From the NCBI GenBank assembly GCA_963844805.1, contig CAWJPU010000001.1, positions 1 through 64,000 on the forward strand: DNA of 64,000 nucleotides, read 5' to 3'. This document shows, piece after piece, positions 26,724-35,716 of this stretch. The notes under the pieces are model-generated. The model did not search any database, was not told the DNA's origin, and saw only the letters and a list, made by a program, of their open reading frames with translations. Both the position numbers and the translations under genes were made by a program. Positions within the stretch are counted from its first letter, which is position 1. Each line of letters starts with the position of its first letter. The DNA is from JACCZR01 sp963844805 (GTDB taxonomy: Bacteria; Actinomycetota; Thermoleophilia; Solirubrobacterales; Thermoleophilaceae).

Positions 26724-29147
26724 GCAGCCGCCCCCCGATCCGCTCCAGCGCCGCCTCGATCGCCGACCGGTGCCCGGCCACCTCTTCGTCGGTGAGCGTG
26801 CGGTCGGGCGCCCGGAACTCGAGCCGCAGCGCCAGCGACTTGTGACCCTCGCCCAACTGCTCGCCCCGGAACAGGTCGAACACCCGAGCGGCGCGCAGCA
26901 GCTCTCCCCCGCTCTCGGTGACCGCCTCCTGCACCGTCTGGGCGGGCACGTCCTCGGGCACCACCACGGCGATGTCCTGGAGCACCGCGGGGAAGCTGGT
27001 CACGTCGCGGAAGCCCTTCTCGGCGTCGGCCGCCAGCACCGCGAGCGCGTCGACGTCGAGCTCGAACGCCGCCGCAGAGCGCTCCCCCAGGTCCCAAGCG
27101 CGCGCGATCAGCGGGTGCAGCTCGCCGATCCAGCCGATCTCCCGCTCGCCGGCGAGGACCGCCGCCGTGCGCCCGGGGTGCAGATACGGCCGCAGCGCGG
27201 GCTCGGCCCGCCACTCCACCCCGGCCGCCGCCAGGACGGCCTCGAGCGCCCCGCGCAGCACGTAGAAGTCGACCGTCACGGGCGGCGAGCGCCAGCCGCC
27301 CTCCAGCTCGCCGACCATCAGCGCGCCCAGATGGTGGTGCTCGTCGGAGGGGCGCACCCCGCGGGGGACGTCTGCGGGCCATCGCTCGACAGCGGCGGCG
27401 GCACGGCGGAGGGCCGGTACACATGGGCGGACTCGAACAGCGCCACGTCGGGGCGGTCGTGCGCGGTGTTGTGGCGAGCGGCGTCGAGCAGCCCGGGCAG
27501 CAGCAGCGGGCGCATCACGCTCTGGTCTGTGCTCAGCGGGTTGGCGATGGTCAGGGCCGGGTCGGCGTCGCCCAGCCGCAGCCGGTCGAGCGCCGCGGGC
27601 GCGATGAAGCTGTAGGAGACGGTCTCCGCCAGGCCGCGGTCGCGCAACGCGTCCTCCAGGCGGCGCCGCAGCCCGCCGTGGCCCGTCAGCCCGCCGATCG
27701 CCTCGCGGCGCGCCGGCAAAGTGGCCGGCAGGCGGTCGAGGCCGTGGATGCGCGCGACCTCCTCGACCAGGTCGGCCTCGCGCTGCACGTCGGAGTCGCG
27801 CCAGTAGGGCACCCGCCAGCTCTCGGGGCCCTCCTGCTCGAAGCCCAGCCGGCCGAGGATCTCCGCCGACTCGCGCTCGCCGATCCTCTCCCCCAGCAGC
27901 TTCTCCTGCCGGGCGGGTCGCAGCGGGACCGTCCGCGGCGGCAGCGGATACGGGTACACGTCGATCGTCTCGCCCGCCATGTGGGCGCCGGTGAGATCGA
28001 CCATCAGCCGTGCGGCGAGCCGCTGGGCGGCCATCGCGTGCTCGGGGTGCAGCTGCTTCTCGAACCGCGCGGAGGCCTCGGTGCGCAGCGGCAGCCGCTT
28101 CGAGGTGCGGAGGATGTTCGACCCGACCCAGGTGGCGGCCTCCATCAGCACACGCGTGGTCTTGTCCGAGACCTCGGAGATCTGCCCGCCCATGATCCCT
28201 GCGATTCCGCTCGCCCCCGCGGCGTCGCAGACCAGGGCCACGTCGGGGTCGAAGGTGCGCTCGACGTCGTCGAGCGTGACCATCCGCTCCCCCGGTTGAG
28301 CGCGGCGCACCACGATCCGGCCGCCACGGACCTCGTCGAGGTCGAAAGCGTGCAGCGGCTGGGCGGTGGCCAGCATCACGTAGTTGGTGATGTCCACCAC
28401 GCTGGAGATCGGCCGCTGGCCCGCCGCGCTCAGGCGCTGCTTGAGCCAGACGGGCGAGTCGCCCATCCGCACGGCCTCGAACACGCGCCCGGTGAAGCGC
28501 AGGCAGATGTCGGGATCGGTGATCTCGATCTCGATCCCCGCCTCCCCCGGCCCCGGCTCGACGTCGCGCTCGGTCGGGTCCTCGGCCAGGGGTGCGCCGG
28601 TGAGCGCGTGCAGGTCGCGCGCCACGCCGTAGACGCCCAGCGCGTCCGGGCGGTTGGGGTTGACCTCCAGCTCCAGGACCTCGTCCTGAATCGCGAGGTG
28701 CTCCGCCAGCGGAGTGCCCGCCGACCAGCCCGGCAGCTCGAGGATCCCGGCGTGGTCCTCGCCGATCCCCAGCTCGTCCTCGGCCAGGATCATCCCGCTG
28801 GACCGCACGCCGCGCAGCTCGGCCTCGCCCAGCTCGGTGCCGTCGGGCATCACCGCACCCGGCCGGGCGACGGCCACCACCTGGCCCGCCGCCACGTTCG
28901 GCGCCCCGCACACGATCGTGCGCGGGGCGGGCGAGCCGTCTTCCACCACGCACACGCGCAGGCGGTCGGCGTTGGGGTGGGGATTGGCCTCGAGCACGCG
29001 GCCGACGAAGAAGCCCGACGGGTCGCCCACACCCACGCGGTCGATGCGCGCGACCTCGAGCCCCGCGCTCGTGAGCAGGTCGGCGATCTCGCCGGTCGAC
29101 AGCCCGGAGTCGCAGTACGACCGCAGCCATGAGAGCGGGACCCTCAT
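26716..29147 (-). CDS. pheT: Phenylalanyl-tRNA synthetase beta subunit, one frameshift
   Basis: About 810 residues. It opens MRVPLSWLRSYCDSGLSTGE; the EMAP/tRNA-binding domain follows (GFFVGRVLEANPHPNADRLR), then B3/B4 editing domains (RPISSVVDITNYVMLATAQP), B5, and a C-terminal anticodon-binding domain (SFPAVLQDIAVVVPEDVPAQ). A single break near 27375 separates the C-terminal 215 residues. It forms the alpha2-beta2 enzyme with pheS, whose stop it overlaps (ATGA). Confidence 0.93.
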
Positions 29148-30208
29148 GAGCCGAACTGCTCCAGGAAGCGCAGGTCGTTCTCGAACATCACGCGCAGGTC
29201 CGGCACGCCGTGCTTGAGCATCGCGATGCGGTCGATGCCCATGCCGAAGGCGAAGCCCTGCACCTTCTCGGGGTCGTAGCCGCTGCCGGCCACGAAGCCG
29301 AGCACGTTGGGGTCGACCATCCCCGAGCCGAGGATCTCGATCCACCCGGTGCCCTTGCACAGCCCGCAGCGCGAGCCGTCGGGCAGCCGGCCGGTGGCGT
29401 TGCAGGCGAAGCAGGAGATGTCCACCTCCACGCTGGGCTCGGTGAAGGGGAAGTACCCCGAACGCAGGCGCACCTCGCGCTCCTCGCCGAACATCTGGCG
29501 GGCGAAGGACAGCAGCACGCCGCGCAGGTCGGCGAGCGTGATGTCCTCGTCCACCGCCAGGCCCTCGAGCTGGTGGAACATCGGCGTGTGGGTGGCGTCG
29601 GAGTCGCGCCGGTACACACGCCCGGGCACGACGATGTAGATCGGCGGCTCCTGGGCCTCCATCGACCGCACCTGCATGGGCGACGTGTGGGTGCGCAGCA
29701 GCACCTCGTCGGACAGGTAGAACGTGTCCTGGAGCATCCGCGCAGGGTGGTCGGGCGGATGGTTGAGCGCGGTGAAGTTGTAGTAGTCGAACTCGACCTC
29801 GGGGCCCTCGACCACCTGGAAGCCGAGCCCCACGAAGATGTCCTCCATCTCGCGCCGGGTCTGGGTGACCAGGTGCAGGTGGCCGGTCCGCATCGGCGGG
29901 GCGCCGGGCAGCGTCACGTCGACCCGGTCCTCGGCCAGGCGGTGCTCGAGCTCGGACCCCTGGAGCTCCTCGGCGCGCGCGGCCAGCTGGGCCTCCAGCG
30001 CCTGCTTGACGACGTTGGCCGCCTTGCCGGCGGGCCCGCGCTGCTCGGGCGGCAGCTCGCCGATCGAGCGCAGCGTCTGCGTCAGCTCGGCCTTGCGGCC
30101 CAGGTAGCGCACGCGCAGCTCCTCGAGCTCGTCGGTGCCGGCCGCGTTCGCCACCGCCGCCTCGGCCTCGGCGCGGATCTCCTCGAGGCGGGCGGGGGCG
30201 TCAGCCAC
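29144..30208 (-). CDS. pheS: Phenylalanyl-tRNA synthetase alpha subunit
   Basis: An intact 354-residue class II synthetase catalytic subunit. N-terminal coiled coil, then motif 1-3 regions MRTGHLHLVTQTRREMEDIF, GRVYRRDSDATHTPMFHQLE and GFAFGMGIDRIAMLKHGVPD. A Cys-rich insertion CFACNATGRLPDGSRCGLC (two CxxC-like pairs) probably binds zinc. The start overlaps the rRNA methyltransferase stop by eight bases. Confidence 0.95.
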   Translation of the reverse strand: MADAPARLEEIRAEAEAAVANAAGTDELEELRVRYLGRKAELTQTLRSIGELPPEQRGPAGKAANVVKQALEAQLAARAEELQGSELEHRLAEDRVDVTLPGAPPMRTGHLHLVTQTRREMEDIFVGLGFQVVEGPEVEFDYYNFTALNHPPDHPARMLQDTFYLSDEVLLRTHTSPMQVRSMEAQEPPIYIVVPGRVYRRDSDATHTPMFHQLEGLAVDEDITLADLRGVLLSFARQMFGEEREVRLRSGYFPFTEPSVEVDISCFACNATGRLPDGSRCGLCKGTGWIEILGSGMVDPNVLGFVAGSGYDPEKVQGFAFGMGIDRIAMLKHGVPDLRVMFENDLRFLEQFGS

Positions 30209-30879
30209 GATCGGCCATCCTATGCAGGCCGATGGCGGCCGCGGCGGCCACGTTCAGCGACTCCGGGCCGTCGTCGCGCAGCGCAATCCGCGCGCTGCGC
30301 TCGGCCCGGGAGAGCACGTCGGCCGGCAGGCCCTCGCGCTCGCCACCCAGGCACAGCACCGCGGGCCGCGGGACCTCCCCCACCGGATCGCCGGCCCGCG
30401 CGTCCAGCGCCACCCGCGTCCCGCTCAGCTCGTCGAACTCCGCTCGCGCCGGAGGGCGGGCGAACAGCGACCCCATGCTGGCCCGGACCGCCTTGGGCGA
30501 GAAGGGGTCGGCGCAGTCGGGGCCCAGCGTCACCGGCCCGTCGCACAGGGCGTGGGCGGTGCGGATCACCGTGCCCACGTTGCCGGGGTCGTGGACGCCG
30601 TGCAGGTACACCGACAGCTCGCCGCCGGGCTCGGAGAAGCGGCGGCGGTAGATGCCCAGCACCCGCGTGCCCGAGCCCAGCGCGCTGACCTCGTCCAGCA
30701 GCTCGGGCTCCACGTCCTCGCCCGCCACCAGCAGCTCCTCGGGCTCCCATGCCGGCGGCCTCGGCCGCCTCGACCAGGTCCTCTCCCTCGGCCGTGAACA
30801 GGTCGAGCTTGCGGCGCCAGCGCGCGTCGTGGAGCTTGCGGATGGTCTTCAGCTGGTGGTTGTCGGGCGATGTAATCAC
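30201..30879 (-). CDS. SpoU/TrmH-type RNA 2'-O-methyltransferase, one frameshift
   Basis: Starts MITSPDNHQLKTIRKLHDAR, the usual N-terminal substrate-binding domain. After a break near 30747 the SPOUT domain follows: YLHGVHDPGNVGTVIRTAHA (motif 1, N-x3-R), VRASMGSLFARPP, AVLCLGGEREGLPADVLSRA and ESLNVAAAAAIGLHRM (knot motifs). This tsnR-type gene normally lies between rplT and pheS in actinobacteria, as here. It probably methylates 23S rRNA; the exact nucleotide is unknown. Confidence 0.85.
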
Positions 30880-30915
30880 GGACTAACTCGGTGCGGGTGG
30901 GTGGGCGATCACAAC

Positions 30916-30941
30916 TAAAAAGGGCGCCTCTCTGGGCGCCC
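30916..30941 (-). terminator. Intrinsic terminator after rpmI-rplT
   Basis: On the minus strand GGGCGCC (30941-30935) pairs with GGCGCCC (30928-30922) across a six-base loop, followed at once by TTTTT (30921-30917). It lies 30 bases beyond the rplT stop. It is the best intrinsic terminator in the window and separates the ribosomal pair from the methyltransferase and pheST. Confidence 0.8.
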
Positions 30942-30970
30942 CGGTCGGTCCTGCGTCTGCCTATCGCGGA

Positions 30971-31330
30971 TCAGGCAGCCGCGGCCTCCCGGGCACGCTC
31001 GGCAAAACGTCGAAAGGTCTCGGGGTCGCGAACGGCGATGTCGGCCAGCACCTTGCGGTCCAGCTCGACGCCGGCCGTCTTCAGGCCGTGCATGAAGGTC
31101 GCGTAGGTCATGCCCTCGCGGCGGGCGGCCGCGTTGATGCGCTGGATCCACAGCCGCCGGAAGTCGCGCTTTCGGTTGCGGCGGTCGCGGTAGGCGTAGC
31201 CCTCGGCCTTGAGGACCGCCTCCTTGGCGCGCTTGTAGGACGAGTGCGACTGGCCGCGGTAGCCCTTGGCCCGCTCCAGGGTCGCCCGGCGCTTCTTGCG
31301 CGCGTGAACGGAGCGCTTGACCCGGCTCAC
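30971..31330 (-). CDS. rplT: Ribosomal protein L20
   Basis: 119 residues, strongly basic: KRSVHARKKRRATLERAKGY, SYKRAKEAVLKAEGYAYRDR, FRRLWIQRINAAARREGMTY and FMHGLKTAGVELDRKVLADI. A large-subunit assembly protein that binds 23S rRNA and, in other bacteria, represses its own operon. The start overlaps the rpmI stop (ATGA-type). Confidence 0.97.
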   Translation of the reverse strand: MSRVKRSVHARKKRRATLERAKGYRGQSHSSYKRAKEAVLKAEGYAYRDRRNRKRDFRRLWIQRINAAARREGMTYATFMHGLKTAGVELDRKVLADIAVRDPETFRRFAERAREAAAA

Positions 31331-31524
31331 TTGGGCCCCAGCAGCCGCTTGACCCGCTGCTTTTCGCTGCCCTCGAGCTCGACCGGCCGCCCCAGGCGCC
31401 GCAACCGCTTTGGCCGCTTGTGCTGGAGGTTGTGGCTGGTGAAGGCATGCCGGCCGCGGACCTTGCCGCCGGCGGTCTTCTTGAAGCGCTTCTTGGCGCC
31501 CGAGTGGGACTTCATCTTGGGCAT
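31327..31524 (-). CDS. rpmI: Ribosomal protein L35
   Basis: 65 residues beginning MPKMKSHSGAKKRFKKTAGG, then RGRHAFTSHNLQHKRPKRLR. The ATG at 31524 is the family start. TAACCT lies ten bases upstream (31540-31535), so the pair rpmI-rplT has its own promoter, which is needed because infC is about 1.6 kb away. Confidence 0.95.
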   Translation of the reverse strand: MPKMKSHSGAKKRFKKTAGGKVRGRHAFTSHNLQHKRPKRLRRLGRPVELEGSEKQRVKRLLGPK

Positions 31525-31534
31525 GAGCCGACCT

Positions 31535-31540
31535 AGGTTA
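31535..31540 (-). promoter_or_regulatory. -10-like TAACCT for rpmI
   Basis: TAACCT on the minus strand ends ten bases before the rpmI ATG. Confidence 0.45.
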
Positions 31541-31577
31541 GCCGTCCGCCCGCGCTTTGGCCGGAACCCCGCCCCGA

Positions 31578-31703
31578 TCAGCGCGCACTTGCCCCCGCTT
31601 GCCGGCGGCGCAGCCAGGCGCGCGCCAGCCACAGGCCGGCGCCGGCGCCGGTGAGCGACGGCAGGATCTCCTCCAGCGGGACGCCTGCCACGTGAGCGAT
31701 CAC
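31578..31703 (-). CDS. 41-residue protein overlapping DUF899 stop
   Basis: From the GTG at 31703: VIAHVAGVPLEEILPSLTGA, a hydrophobic helix GAGLWLARAW, then a basic end LRRRQAGASAR. GTG and the DUF899 TGA overlap as GTGA, which supports translational coupling. Short proteins starting with a (V/M)xAHVAGVPxEE pattern followed by one helix seem familiar from actinobacteria, but I cannot name a family. Confidence 0.4.
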   Translation of the reverse strand: MIAHVAGVPLEEILPSLTGAGAGLWLARAWLRRRQAGASAR

Positions 31704-32377
31704 GACGAGCGTGCCCCGTCGTACTCGTCGTGGCGGCGCCACCACTGGTAGGGCGGAGTCTGCGGATAGCCCTCGGGCGAGTCCTCCCACTCCTCCTGAC
31801 GCCCCAGCGCCGTGATGTCGAGGTAGCTCCAGGTGCTGCCCATGGCCTCGTCGCCCCGGTTGTCGACGAAGTAGGTCCGAAAGACCTGGTCGCCGTCGCG
31901 AATGAAGGCGTTGGTCCCGTGCCACTCGCCGACGCCGAAATCAGCGTCGAAGTCGTCGGTGACCGTGTACCACGGAATGTCCCACCCCATCCGGTCCTTC
32001 AAGCGCCGGATGTCCGCCTGCGGCGCCCGCGAGACCAAGGCGAGCGTGGTGTCGCGGGCGTTCAGGTGGGCCGGGTGGGCCACCTGGTCGGCCACGAAGG
32101 AGCAACCAGGGCAGCCGCCCTCGGGCCAGCCGTCCACGCCCGGCTCGTAGAAGAAGCGGTAGACGATCAGCTGCCGCCTCCCCTCGAAGAGGTCGGGCAG
32201 GCTCGCCGGGCCGTTCGGGCCATCGAACGTGTAGTCCTTCTCGACGGCCATTCTCGGCATCCTGCGCCGCTCGGCGGCAAGCGCGTCGCGGGCACGGGTC
32301 AGCTCCTTCTCCTTGACCAGCAGTTCCTCGCGGGCCGCGTTCCACTCCTGCGGCGACACGATCGGTGGCAGCTGCAT
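31700..32377 (-). CDS. DUF899 thioredoxin-like protein
   Basis: An intact 225-residue protein of the DUF899 family (thioredoxin-fold). It opens LPPIVSPQEWNAAREELLVK, then EKDYTFDGPNGPASLPDLFE, YRFFYEPGVDGWPEGGCPGC (a CPGC at the thioredoxin CxxC position) and FVADQVAHPAHLNARDTTLA. It ends GYPQTPPYQWWRRHDEY. Likely a redox protein of unknown partner. The start overlaps the SRPBCC stop (TGATG), third gene of an ArsR-led operon. Confidence 0.8.
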   Translation of the reverse strand: MQLPPIVSPQEWNAAREELLVKEKELTRARDALAAERRRMPRMAVEKDYTFDGPNGPASLPDLFEGRRQLIVYRFFYEPGVDGWPEGGCPGCSFVADQVAHPAHLNARDTTLALVSRAPQADIRRLKDRMGWDIPWYTVTDDFDADFGVGEWHGTNAFIRDGDQVFRTYFVDNRGDEAMGSTWSYLDITALGRQEEWEDSPEGYPQTPPYQWWRRHDEYDGARSS

Positions 32378-32802
32378 CACGCCGCCAGCGCGCGAGCGAG
32401 GTTCCCCAGCTGCTCGTCCCAGCCGGGGCCGTGGGTCGCCAGCGCCGGCTCGGGCAGCCCGGAGTGCACGAGCCGTAGATGAGTGCCTCCGTCCGCGGGG
32501 GTCAGCGTCACCTCGACGGTGCTGCTGCCCGGGGTCACGCCCATGCTCGTGTTCTCGAATCCCCACGTGAAGACGACGCGATGGGGCGGCTCGAGCTCGA
32601 CGAACTCACCGCGCATGAGGTAATCGACGCCCTCGGAGCGGTGGGTCTGATGGATGACACCGCCCGGCCGCGGGTCGGTCGTCGCCTCCGCCGCCAGCCA
32701 GCGGGTGATCTTCTCGGCCTCGGTGAAGAACGCGAAGACCGTCTCCGGCTGCGCGTCGACATGGACCTCCTTGACGATCGGCTCAGTTGCGATGGTCGGC
32801 AT
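32377..32802 (-). CDS. SRPBCC/AHSA1 family protein
   Basis: 141 residues: VKEVHVDAQPETVFAFFTEA, EKITRWLAAEATTDPRPGG, then FVELEPPHRVVFTWGFENTS and TVEVTLTPADGGTHLRLVHS. AHSA1 fold with a ligand cavity. Its start overlaps the ArsR gene by 20 bases. It is a different subtype from the SRPBCC protein at 8120, but it sits in the same genetic arrangement. Confidence 0.8.
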   Translation of the reverse strand: MPTIATEPIVKEVHVDAQPETVFAFFTEAEKITRWLAAEATTDPRPGGVIHQTHRSEGVDYLMRGEFVELEPPHRVVFTWGFENTSMGVTPGSSTVEVTLTPADGGTHLRLVHSGLPEPALATHGPGWDEQLGNLARALAA

Positions 32803-33112
32803 CTTCCCGTCTCCTCTGTTCGGTGTGTGCTTCGCGACGCAGGACCTCGAGCCGGTCGTCCCAGAACTCGGACACGAACTCGCGCAGGTCGCCGAGGCCC
32901 TCCGGACGGGCGCTGTAGAGGCGCCGCGTGCCCTCGCGTCGCTCGGCGATCAGCTGGGCCTCGCGAAGCACGCGCAGATGCTGCGAGATCGCCGGGCGCG
33001 TGACATCGGCGAAGTGCGCCGCGATCGCCCCGGCAGGGAGCTCTTCGCTGCGCACCAGCCGGAGGATCTCCCTCCGGCGCGGCTCTGCGATGGCTTCGAG
33101 TACCTCCTGCAT
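32783..33112 (-). CDS. ArsR family repressor
   Basis: 109 residues: EVLEAIAEPRRREILRLVRS, EELPAGAIAAHFADVTRPAI, SQHLRVLREAQLIAERREGT and RRLYSARPEGLGDLREFVSE. Non-metal ArsR subtype, as usual with SRPBCC partners. The promoter carries an inverted repeat between the -35 and -10, so autorepression is likely. Heads an operon with SRPBCC, DUF899 and a 41-residue frame. Confidence 0.85.
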   Translation of the reverse strand: MQEVLEAIAEPRRREILRLVRSEELPAGAIAAHFADVTRPAISQHLRVLREAQLIAERREGTRRLYSARPEGLGDLREFVSEFWDDRLEVLRREAHTEQRRREDADHRN

Positions 33113-33120
33113 CGCCGCTT

Positions 33121-33149
33121 ATGTTAGCGCTTACCTACGTAAGCGTCAA
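33121..33149 (-). promoter_or_regulatory. arsR promoter with internal operator
   Basis: On the minus strand TTGACG (33149-33144) and TAACAT (33126-33121) are 17 bases apart. GCTTAC-GTAG-GTAAGC (33144-33129) fills the spacer. Same design as the promoter at 8942-8971 but with a different operator sequence. Confidence 0.65.
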
Positions 33150-33165
33150 CTAACTATTTGGTGCG

Positions 33166-33762
33166 TCAGCCGGAGTTCGCGCCGGCGGAGCCGTCGGAGG
33201 ACTCGTCCTCGGACTGCTTCTTGCTCGGCGACAGCAGCATCGTCATGTTGCGCCCGTCCTGCTGGGGGCGCTGTTCGATGGTGCCGATCTCGGCCACGTC
33301 GTCGGCGAGGCGCATCAGCAGGCGCTCGCCCCGCTCGGGGTGGGTCTGCTCGCGGCCACGGAACATGATCGTGACCTTCACGCGATCGTCGCCGTTGAGG
33401 AAGCGGGCCACGTGGTTCTTCTTGGTCTCGTAGTCGTTGTCCGCGATCTTGGGGCGGAGCTTGATCTCGCGGACGTTGACCTGCTTCTGGTGGCGGCGGG
33501 CCTGCTTGGCCTTCTGCTCCTGCTCGTACTTGTACTTCGAGTAGTCGAGCACGCGGCAGACGGGCGGGCGCGCTTCGGCGGCCACCTCGACCAGGTCGAG
33601 GTCGCGCTCCTGGGCGTACCCCAGCGCCTCCTCGGTGGGCACCACGCCGACCTGGTTCCCGTCCTCTCCGATCAGCCGAACCTGGGGAACGCGTATGCGC
33701 TCGTTGATGCGGGTCTCGTCGCGCTCGGGCGGGCGCCGATCGAACCTACGTGGGATCGGCAC
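33166..33762 (-). CDS. infC: Translation initiation factor IF-3
   Basis: 198 residues. N-terminal domain RINERIRVPQVRLIGEDGNQ with VVPTEEALGYAQERDLDLVE, linker VCRVLDYSKYKYEQEQKAK, C-terminal domain VREIKLRPKIADNDYETKKN with VKVTIMFRGREQTHPERGE. The Ser/Glu/Asp-rich tail is extra. Normally followed directly by rpmI, but here an ArsR-led operon lies between. The GTG at 33762 is close behind thrS. Confidence 0.95.
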   Translation of the reverse strand: MPIPRRFDRRPPERDETRINERIRVPQVRLIGEDGNQVGVVPTEEALGYAQERDLDLVEVAAEARPPVCRVLDYSKYKYEQEQKAKQARRHQKQVNVREIKLRPKIADNDYETKKNHVARFLNGDDRVKVTIMFRGREQTHPERGERLLMRLADDVAEIGTIEQRPQQDGRNMTMLLSPSKKQSEDESSDGSAGANSG

Positions 33763-33778
33763 TAACTGAGACTCTTCG

Positions 33779-35716
33779 TCATCTGCTCGCGATTATAGCC
33801 AGGCTCGGCAGCCGCTCCGAGCGGGCTTGCAGCCCGGCGCGGGCGAACTCCTCGACGTCCACCGAGCCCAGGTCGCCCTCGCGGTGGCGCCGGACGGCGA
33901 CGGTGCCCGCCTCGGCCTCCTCGTCGCCCACGACCAGCATGTAGGGGACCTTGCGCAGCTCGGCCTCGCGGATCTTGCGCCCCACCGACTCCGTGCGGTC
34001 GTCCACTCCGACGCGCAGGCCGGCCAGCCGGGCCGCCACGTCGCGGGCGTAGTCGACGTGGCGGTCGGCGATCGGCAGCACCACGGCCTGCTCGGGAGCC
34101 AGCCAGAAGGGGAACTCGCCGGCGTAATGCTCGGTGAGGATCCCGATGAAGCGCTCGAAGGAGCCCATCAGCGCGCGGTGGATCATCACCGGCCGGTGCT
34201 CGGCGTTGTCGGCACCCGTGTACGCGAGCTCGAACTGCTCGGGCATGTAGTAGTCGAGCTGAACGGTGCCGAGCTGCCACGAGCGCCCGATCGAGTCCGT
34301 CATGTGGAGGTCGATCTTCGGGCCGTAGAAGGCGCCGTCGCCCTCGTTGAGGTCGTACTCCAGGCCGCGGCTGTCCAGCGCCTGCTTGAGCACCGCCTCG
34401 GCCTTGTCCCACATCTCGTCGGTGCCCACGCGCTTGTCCGGCCGGGTCGACAGCTCCAGCCGCGGCTCGAAGCCGAACAGGTCGTAGACGAAGAAGCCGA
34501 AGTCCAGGCAGCGGACGATCTCCTCCTCGAGCTGGTCCTCGGTGCAGAAGACGTGGGCGTCGTCCTGGGTGATGTGGCGCACGCGCAGTAGCCCGTGCAG
34601 CGTGCCGCTGGGCTCGTGGCGGTGGACCAGGCCCTGCTCGGCCATCCGCAGCGGCAGCTCGCGGTAGGAGCGCGCCGTGGACTTGTACAGCTGCACGTGG
34701 GCCGGGCAGTTCATGGGCTTGAGGCCCATGGGCCGGTCCTCCACGTCGGTGAAGTACATGTGGTCGCGGTAGACGTGCCAGTGGCCCGACTGCTTCCACA
34801 GCTCGACGTCGTAGAGGATCGGCGTGCGCACCTCGGTGTAGCCGCGGGCGACGTTCTCGGCGCGCCACAGGTCGGTCAGCTCGTTCCACAGCTGCGCGCC
34901 GTTCGGCTGCCAGAACGGCGAGCCGGGCGAGAGCTCGGAGAACATGAACAGGCCCAGCTCGCGGCCGAGCTTGCGGTGGTCGCGGGCGCGCGCCTCCTCC
35001 AGGCGCTCCAGGTGCGCCTCGAGGTCGTCCTTGGAGCCGAAGGCGGTCCCGTAGACGCGCGTGAGCATCGGCCGGTTGGAGTCGCCGCGCCAGTAGGCGC
35101 CGGCCACGCCGGTCAGCTTGAACGCCTTGATCTGCTTCGTCGAGGGCGAGTGCGGGCCGCGGCAGAGGTCGAGGAAGGGCCCGTTGCGATACAGCGAGAC
35201 GTGGTCCACGCCCTGGTCGCGGATCAGGTCCTCGATCAGCTCGACCTTGTAGTCCTCGCCCTCGCGCGTGAAGAGGTCCAGCGCCTCGCCCGTGGTCACC
35301 TCGCTGCGCTCGAACGGCTCGTCTGCCTTGATGTGCTCGCGCATCTTCTCCTCGATGCGCGGCAGGTCGTCCTCGGACAGGCGGACGCCCTCGGGGAAGT
35401 CGAAGTCGTAGTAGAAGCCGTCCTCGATCGGGGGGCCGATCGAGACCTTGGTGCCCGGCCACAGCTCGGTGACCGCGGTGGCCATCACGTGCGCGGCGTC
35501 GTGGCGCAGCAGCCACAGGCCGTCGTCGTCGCGGGCGGTGGCGATCTCGATCCGCGCCCCGTCGGCCAGGGGGGCGGCCAGGTCGCGCAGCTCGCCGTCC
35601 ACCTTCACCCCCAGCGCGGCGCGGGCGAGGCCCGCGCCGATCGCCGCCGCGGCGTCGGCCCCGGTGGCGCCGTCGGACAGCTCCAGCGGGGTGCCGTCGG
35701 GCAGGTGGACAGTCAT
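33779..35716 (-). CDS. thrS: Threonyl-tRNA synthetase
   Basis: An intact 645-residue class II synthetase. TGS domain (MTVHLPDGTPLELSDGATGA); editing domain with HxxxH (LLRHDAAHVMATAVTELW); catalytic core with zinc ligands in PMGLKPMNCPAHVQLYK, VHRHEPSGTLHGLLRVRHIT and EHRPVMIHRALMGSFERFI; and the anticodon domain AVVLPIADRHVDYARDVAAR. The start overlaps the glycosyltransferase stop (ATGA). Confidence 0.96.
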   Translation of the reverse strand: MTVHLPDGTPLELSDGATGADAAAAIGAGLARAALGVKVDGELRDLAAPLADGARIEIATARDDDGLWLLRHDAAHVMATAVTELWPGTKVSIGPPIEDGFYYDFDFPEGVRLSEDDLPRIEEKMREHIKADEPFERSEVTTGEALDLFTREGEDYKVELIEDLIRDQGVDHVSLYRNGPFLDLCRGPHSPSTKQIKAFKLTGVAGAYWRGDSNRPMLTRVYGTAFGSKDDLEAHLERLEEARARDHRKLGRELGLFMFSELSPGSPFWQPNGAQLWNELTDLWRAENVARGYTEVRTPILYDVELWKQSGHWHVYRDHMYFTDVEDRPMGLKPMNCPAHVQLYKSTARSYRELPLRMAEQGLVHRHEPSGTLHGLLRVRHITQDDAHVFCTEDQLEEEIVRCLDFGFFVYDLFGFEPRLELSTRPDKRVGTDEMWDKAEAVLKQALDSRGLEYDLNEGDGAFYGPKIDLHMTDSIGRSWQLGTVQLDYYMPEQFELAYTGADNAEHRPVMIHRALMGSFERFIGILTEHYAGEFPFWLAPEQAVVLPIADRHVDYARDVAARLAGLRVGVDDRTESVGRKIREAELRKVPYMLVVGDEEAEAGTVAVRRHREGDLGSVDVEEFARAGLQARSERLPSLAIIASR

